Shown here one piece after another: positions 58,226-64,000 of a DNA stretch of 64,000 bases. The DNA lies in contig CM072336.1 of assembly GCA_036874045.1 (NCBI GenBank), positions 2,686,001 through 2,750,000 of the forward strand, written 5' to 3'. Made by a program: the position numbers and the translations under genes. A model generated the notes under the pieces. The model was given only the letters and a program-made list of their open reading frames with translations, was not told the origin of the DNA and did not search any database. Positions within the stretch are counted from its first letter, which is position 1. Each line of letters opens with the position of its first letter. This DNA comes from Cymodocea nodosa. Taxonomy: Eukaryota; Streptophyta; Magnoliopsida; Alismatales; Cymodoceaceae.

Positions 58226-58669
58226 GTGTCACTTATCATTTCTAACAACTTGTATTTGACTTGGTAAAACTATAATAATGAAGATTCAAAATTTTATTTA
58301 TATGTATTTTATTCTTTTTAATATTACAATGATTGTCATCTTATTTTTAAGGTGTGTCACTTATCATTTCTAACAACTTGTATTTGACTTGGTAAAACTA
58401 TAATAATGAAGATTCAAAATTTTATTTATATGTATTTTATTCTTTTTAATATTACAATGATTGTCATCTTATTTTTAAGGTGTGTCACTTATCATTTCTA
58501 ACAACTTGTATTTGACTTGGTAAAACTATAATAATGAAGATTCAAAATTTTATTTATATGTATTTTATTCTTTTTAATATTACAATGATTGTCATCTTAT
58601 TTTTAGGGTGTGTCACTTATCATTTCTAACAACTTGTATTTGACTTGGTAAAACTATAATAATGAAGAT
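58226..58669. repeat. 128-bp tandem repeat, about 3.5 nearly identical copies
   Basis: GTGTCACTTATCATTTCTAA starts at 58226, 58354, 58482 and 58610, spaced exactly 128 bp. The three full copies are almost identical to the base; the fourth stops after AATGAAGA at about 58669. Such identity means recent duplication or ongoing homogenisation. It lies about 0.5 kb beyond the KCS10 stop codon. Confidence 0.95.
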
Positions 58670-59186
58670 ATGATTTAGACTTTAATTTTAAACATAATTC
58701 TAGATATATTTAAATAAATTAACCAAACCCTATGCTAGTTCGACCAATTTAATTATTGATTGCTAGACCCGTAGCCATCCGCAACACTAACTACAGTCTG
58801 AAGTATTGACGTCAACGTGTGAAGTAGACGAGATGACTACATATCTCTCTCTCTCCCAAGGATCTATCAGATCTGGACACTTTTAAGCCCAGAGCAGACG
58901 TCATAGGTCCATCCTTGGTTCAAACAACTATTATGAACAAGAAGATTATTCCAATTAAGCATGAGAAACTTCATTTTTACAATCAGAAAACATAGATAAC
59001 ATTAACAAAAAAGATACATGCAAGTATTAACCACTTCCAAAGTCCTGCTACACGATCTTTTCCGATGTCGATCACAGGCCTCATAATCATCTAATAATTC
59101 AGAATGTAACAAAGGCTCGCTTTTTGAGCCGAACCACTCATTTTACCACAGTCGCGTATTTACCAGCGACGACGAGCGAGGTTGCC

Positions 59187-61253
59187 TCAGCCCTCCAGCG
59201 TCACGGGGTACCGATCTATGCAGTCAAGCCACGGATTGTTCCTGGTCGGCTTGTGCACGCGACGGACGGCCTTCCAGACAGCGCTGTTGCACTTGAATCC
59301 CGACCCGAAGGCCAGCTGCCAGACGCGGTCTCCTCCACGGACCTTCCCCTTGGCCTCGAGGTAGGCGAGCTCGTACCATATGCTGCTGCTGGACGTGTTG
59401 CCGAACCTGTGCAGCGTCATCCTTGACGCCTCCACGTTGTCGTCGCTGAGCTCGAGGTTGCGCTCCAGTTCGTCCAGCACGTCGTTGCTCGCGGCGTGCA
59501 GGCAGAAATGCTCGAAGGCCAGCTTGTAGTCGGGGATGTAGGGCTTCGGCGTGTTCTTCTTCTTGTTGAAGAGGTTGCGCCAGATGAGAGTGGCGAAGAA
59601 TATGAATTGCTCGGAGACGGGGAGCACCAGCGGGCCCAGGGTTGTGATGTTGGCCTTCAGAGCTTGGGCACCGATTTCCATCAGGTCCCGGCTGATGGTC
59701 AAGCCTTTGATTCCTTGCTCGTCCTCCTCCTGTCTCACGCACCTGATCCACGATAAATTACAGATCAAATGTCTATTTCATACGGCCGACAAGCTTATGA
59801 GATCGATCGGTCCAATTGGAGTCCAGCCACCTACCTGAAGCTTCGGTCGTCACCGCCCTTGTGAGTCCGGACAACGTGCTCCAAACTATACTTCGCCCTG
59901 CGGAAGTCCCACCACCGGTTGGAGAGAAGCAGGGCAGAGCAGCCCATACGGAAGAAGCAGTTGGAGAGCAACATGGAGCGGTTCCTCCCCGTGTACCAGT
60001 TGTAGGCCACCATCTCGGTGCTAACAACGACGGCAGTGTTGTTGGGATTGGCCAGCAGCATATCCTTGGCGAGGTCGACGGCAATGACGCCAGCACTGCA
60101 CCCCATGCCACCAAGGTTCCAGCTGAGTATGTTCCCCCTCATCTTGTAGTGGTTGATTATCATGGCCGATAAGGACGGCGTGGGGTTGAAGAGGCTGCAG
60201 TTGACGACCAGGATGCCGACGTCCTTGGGACGGAAGTTGCACTTGGCGAACAACTCGTCCAGCGCCCCGAAGATCACCATGCCCGCCTCCTCCCGCCCTT
60301 CCTTCATCGTCGAGCAGTTGGGTACGTCGGCGGACATGACCGATCTCGGGACGTAGGTCTCATCGCCGACGCCGGAGGATTTGAGGATGCGTCTCTGGAA
60401 TTCGATGCTCGCCTCGTCAAATTTGCCGGAGCTGCGGGCCTGTTCGATGAACTCCTCCTTCGAAACCTGGGAAATTTTAATACCAACGAAATTTAGATAT
60501 TTGCCTCGTGCACTGTACAACAACAGGAAGGACGCTTGAGATTGCCGAATTAAGCGAGTACAAATCGGGCCACGCCGATCCAACAATAGCCAAACCTGAC
60601 TTATTTATTCAAATGAACCTAAGTTTGACTTATTTATAATCAGATTAAACTTACCAAAGTACGTTATGTTTGAATCTGATGATATATATCCACCTCGTAA
60701 TCCATCTCCATGTTTTTAAAAGAAATGTCTTATTTCTTATTTATTTATTTGTTATGTGTGGTATTTATAAATCTTTCGTCGATAAATGATTCGACACAGG
60801 CAAGAGTTGTAAGGAATTCAACTTAAGGTTCACCTTGAGATCTTCGGACGGGCGGAAGCAAGCAAAGTCGAGAAGATATATCGGCCGGGGCTGGGACAAG
60901 AAGTAGACGAAGACAGTGAAGAGGAAGACGGCAAGGGAAGCGAGCACGGCGGCGAGATCATAACTAGCGACGTCCCACATCTTCCTCCACATCTCCTCCG
61001 GCCGTCCGAGGCTACCGATCTCGACTCCGAAGACGAGGACCAGAAGGGAGAGCGTCAAGAGGTAAACGGCATGGTTCATCAGGTAATGGTAGCCGAGCTT
61101 GACGTACTTGAGGTTGACGGACTGGAGCAAGTCCGGGATGCGGCGGCGCACCCTGACGGAGAAGGTGAGGGCCCCGGCGTCCGGCCCCGAGAGCTCCACC
61201 CCACGGTTGACGATCTCGGTGGACAAGAGGGCGTGCTCACCCCGACCGGCCAT
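59187..61253 (-). CDS. KCS10: 3-ketoacyl-CoA synthase 10 (FIDDLEHEAD type), complete, three exons
   Basis: Condensing enzyme of the endoplasmic-reticulum fatty-acid elongase: joins malonyl-CoA to long-chain acyl-CoA, making very-long-chain precursors of cuticle lipids. Exons 61253-60834, 60466-59835 and 59742-59187 give 535 residues; Arabidopsis KCS10 has 550. Two membrane segments lie at about 61-82 and 100-120. The catalytic triad is present: Cys263 in GGMGCSAG, His433 in EHFCLHAAS, Asn466 in [10 protein letters not shown]. The N-terminus ([34 protein letters not shown]), the HAAS form of the His motif instead of HAGGR, and the ending [17 protein letters not shown] identify the KCS10/FDH branch, which in Arabidopsis prevents organ fusion. 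The family splice point before (V)(S/T)KEEFIE is kept. An in-frame ATG at 61421 adds a Pro-rich stretch unlike the family, so the start at 61253 is preferred. Exons are much GC-richer than flanks. Confidence 0.96.
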
Positions 61254-61474
61254 GGCTGCTGGATGGAACGGACGGGTCAGGAACAAGCTTGGGTGGAAGA
61301 TGGGGTGCGGTGTGGAGGGTGGTGGTTGGAATGGATTTATAAGGGAGAGGGATGATGGGGGTGGAATTAATGTTGCAGAGCGGTGTGGTTGGAAGTTTGG
61401 CATGGGATTTGAATTCTGCATTTAATTATGGAAGGGGAAATTAGATTGATGAATCAAAGTCGGAAGGTTCGTGG

Positions 61475-61484
61475 CTTTAAATAG
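61475..61484 (-). promoter_or_regulatory. Probable TATA box of KCS10
   Basis: The minus strand reads CTATTTAAAG about 220 bp upstream of the KCS10 start codon. A transcription start some 30 bp downstream would leave a leader of roughly 190 nt. Position and sequence fit; there is no direct evidence of use. Confidence 0.45.
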
Positions 61485-61499
61485 GTAAGCCCATGCTAG

Positions 61500-63370
61500 A
61501 CCAGTCTTGCGGTATTCTGTCCGTGAAATATTTTGTTGGGCTTTTACATGGTCCTTTTCATTTGTATTTTATTTCAGGTCTGTGTTATTTCGTCTGTGTG
61601 CGTGTATTATGTAAAATGATTTATTTTAAATTAACTTATAATAAGTTAAGGGATTAGGTATTTTTCAAACCCCATTCATCATATAATTCCTGCACACTCT
61701 TCGAGAGATGAGATTTTTTTTCTTCATAAAATACTATTTTGATTGTCATGAAATGTAAAGATGTGAGGGTTTGTGTGATTAGAAAATAAGTGGAAAGGAG
61801 TGTTAAAAAAAAGATTTCTCTATTTTTTATATTTGTATTAATATAAACGAAGGAAAATGATTTTTCATCGTTACCTTTTATGTTAAAGAAAACTTTTTTT
61901 TGTCGTTTCTTACTTTATTCTTTTAAAAATAACATTGACTTATAATATAACAAATAATATATAATTATTAATATAATTATAATAAATTTAAATGTAATAA
62001 TTATAATAATAAATAACATATTATAGTTATAATATATTAAAATAAATAATAACATTAACATAATATCAAAAGGTATTATTATAATAATCTATTATAATTA
62101 TAATATATTAAAATAAAAATTAACATTGAAAATTGATGTCATACATTAGAGCATAATAACATTAATGTTAACATATTCATCTTAACTTAATAATATGTTA
62201 AATAAGTAACGTTTAACATAACTTAATAACATTAAATAATACATTAACATATTCCAATACAACACAAATAATACGTTAATTGAATAACATTGAGTGAAAA
62301 TATTTACTTGAATATTTTATAAATGAATTAATTTAAATAAATGTTGATGATTTTAATAAAACTCTTATTATTATCGAAGAATAATGAATATGTTGTAATA
62401 GTGAAATGAATGTTAAATAAAGAAAAAGAGTAGTTAATGAAATTGTGTGTACAAATTATATTCTATGTGTGATAAAAAATATTACATAATATGTAACATA
62501 ATTAAAGGTGTCAAATGAGTCAACCCATTACAAGCTAACTTGGTCTAACCTAATTTGATTTAAAAAATCAAGTTAGATTAGACTATAATATGTTAGAAAA
62601 TTAGCCTACGAGTTGTTTAAATTTGTTAATTATTTTAACTTTTTATATTTATTTTTTGATTTAAAATTAAAATAATAATAAAATTATATTAGATATTTTT
62701 AAAAAATATATAAAAGCAAGCTTGTGGGTGAACTTAAACATTTGAGGAATGACGAGTGAGGACACCCAACCATGGAAACCGAGTCTGACCAATTGAACTG
62801 TACCCAAGGTCGTCAAATTCGTTTACGGATTATTTATTTATTTATTTATTAGAATCCACGTTTAAAGCCCTATCCAAACGCAACAGCATTCAAGCAATTT
62901 GTATTTTAATAATAAGTGCACGTCAAGGATGCTTAATTTCTTCCACAGAATACAGCGGAAATTGTGAATATTTTTGTTAGGGTAACCAGCTCGTGCTTCT
63001 TTCGATACGTTTGAAATTAGCTACGAGATCTGCTTCACAATGATTTAGTTAAGATTACAAAAACCATCATTATATTTTTATTTTTAAAACAAATTACATT
63101 TGCCATAAAAAGGACTGAAGTCTATCTCACAACCTTCGACGGAAAAAATAACGATCGAGACTGATTTCTCCGTAGAAGTTTAAGTCATATATATATATAA
63201 CAACTCTCATTACTTTTATGAAATTCTGACCTTAAATTTTCTTGGCATGCATCATCAAACCTTCAAATTAGTCAACTCGGAAAATTGACGTATATACGAA
63301 AGGAAAAGTTTCGAAGTTTTCGTGACGGTATTGATAATATGTTTCGCACAAGCTAGAATTACTCGTACGT
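61500..63370. other. Very AT-rich intergenic sequence
   Basis: Extended runs of AATAAT/TTATAAT words (61930-62480) with no open frame or bounded repeat. Nothing else is seen. Confidence 0.5.
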
Positions 63371-63379
63371 CTAGAATCT

Positions 63380-64000
63380 CTTCTAACCACGTTGAAGTGC
63401 AAGTGCCATGTGGGCATTAGTGTTACGTCTCATCCCCAACTGCCGGTGTAAATGACGGCATCTGTTCAACGCCCAGCGCGACGACAGCTTCAGGTGAGCT
63501 GCACTTCGGCGGTGACGGAATATGTTAAAAATGATCAATTTGAAAAGAAGAAGAAGAAATGATTTATCAGGTATTTGTGTCAACCTCGAAAAAGAAAAAT
63601 TTCACTGACTTCGGCCCCCCTTCCATGCGAACTCGATCGCCGATTTGTGCTGTCACCATTGCTGCCGTCGATCATCTCACCGGCGAGGCTCGCTGCCGAG
63701 TGTCCCTGCGCATCTCCGTCTCAATCTGCTAAGTCGCATCGCCTGTCCCTTCGTGTTGTCCGACGAAGCTCCTCTCCACCACCGCGCGTCTGCCGTCACC
63801 ACCACTGCTCACGCGTTCACCACTCGTGCATCGGTTCGCCTGACGTTGCTTGAACCACCGATGTGTTCGATGAAGAGTAAAGGGGCGGGATGAAAAAAGA
63901 AAGAAAATGGAAAATAATAATAGAAAAGGGGGGAAAAAAAAATGTAAAGAGAAACGAGGAAAGAAAAGAAAGAGACAGATATATAAAAGAAGGAATAAAT
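63380..64000. other. GC-richer segment at the right edge, unassigned
   Basis: A C+G-rich stretch (63610-63850) followed by a purine-rich (GAAA)n-type stretch (63880-63990). The two plus-strand frames here are Ser/Arg/His/Pro-rich with no domain. The CTCC/CGTC-rich part followed by an A+G tract resembles the layout of the gypsy LTR block at 51.5-51.95 kb, but I could not confirm homology. Confidence 0.3.

Noticed and set aside
59224..59751. Long minus and plus frames overlapping KCS10 exons (also 59816-60172, 61071-61425)
   Set aside because: They are other-frame readings of GC-rich KCS10 exons, which naturally lack stops.
61254..61421. Upstream in-frame ATG extending KCS10 by 56 residues
   Set aside because: The extension is Pro-rich and unlike the family, whereas [18 protein letters not shown] matches the known KCS10 N-terminus; the region fits a leader.
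63575..63893. Ser/Arg/Pro-rich frames at the right edge as a gene start
   Set aside because: No domain, two overlapping frames of equal quality, and a composition like that of LTR sequence; cannot be judged at the window edge.
1..64000. tRNA, rRNA or CRISPR-type arrays
   Set aside because: No stretch showed convincing tRNA arms, rRNA sequence or regular spacer-repeat alternation; the TGGTATCAGAGC words are retroelement primer sites.

Overview
This is a 64 kb piece of a plant nuclear genome: AT-rich, with spliced genes in a sea of decayed retrotransposons and no bacterial-type gene organisation. The contrast between the GC-rich KCS10 exons and the AT-rich surroundings, the long transposon-filled introns, and the protein variants suggest a non-grass monocot; that placement is an inference, not a proof.

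Three protein-coding genes can be supported, all on the minus strand. (1) Positions 1-4268: the first six coding exons (about 191 residues) of a COP1-interacting-protein-related gene whose remainder lies beyond the left edge. (2) Positions 10551-50429: a complete NUP107 gene, the outer-ring scaffold nucleoporin. It spans about 40 kb in 24 coding exons that join in frame to 1,079 codons, but only if an unusual GA donor after exon 4 and a 23-nt micro-exon are accepted. (3) Positions 59187-61253: a complete three-exon 3-ketoacyl-CoA synthase of the KCS10/FIDDLEHEAD type (535 residues, catalytic Cys-His-Asn present).

Between and inside the genes are mobile elements and repeats. NUP107 introns hold a Ty1/copia element with paired 135-bp LTRs and a 5-bp target duplication (27739-32565), itself inside an older LTR-like sequence; a hAT-type element with an 8-bp target duplication (39348-41004); LINE C-terminal remnants (13.1-13.7, 19.0-20.1, 43.1-43.8 kb); three RTE-type LINE tails in one orientation; a long terminal-inverted-repeat element (44.7-45.65 kb); a small LTR fragment bracketed by 61-bp direct repeats (17.35-17.79 kb); and a minisatellite (22.8-23.4 kb). 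Between NUP107 and KCS10 lie a truncated Ty3/gypsy element with unequal LTRs (51.5-55.8 kb) and a nearly perfect 128-bp tandem repeat (58226-58669).

The three genes do not form a pathway together: light-signalling-related, nuclear pore, and cuticular/very-long-chain lipid synthesis. I found no new multi-gene system. The most interesting signals are the splice anomaly with the micro-exon in NUP107, the recently amplified 128-bp array downstream of KCS10, and the nested and rearranged retroelements.
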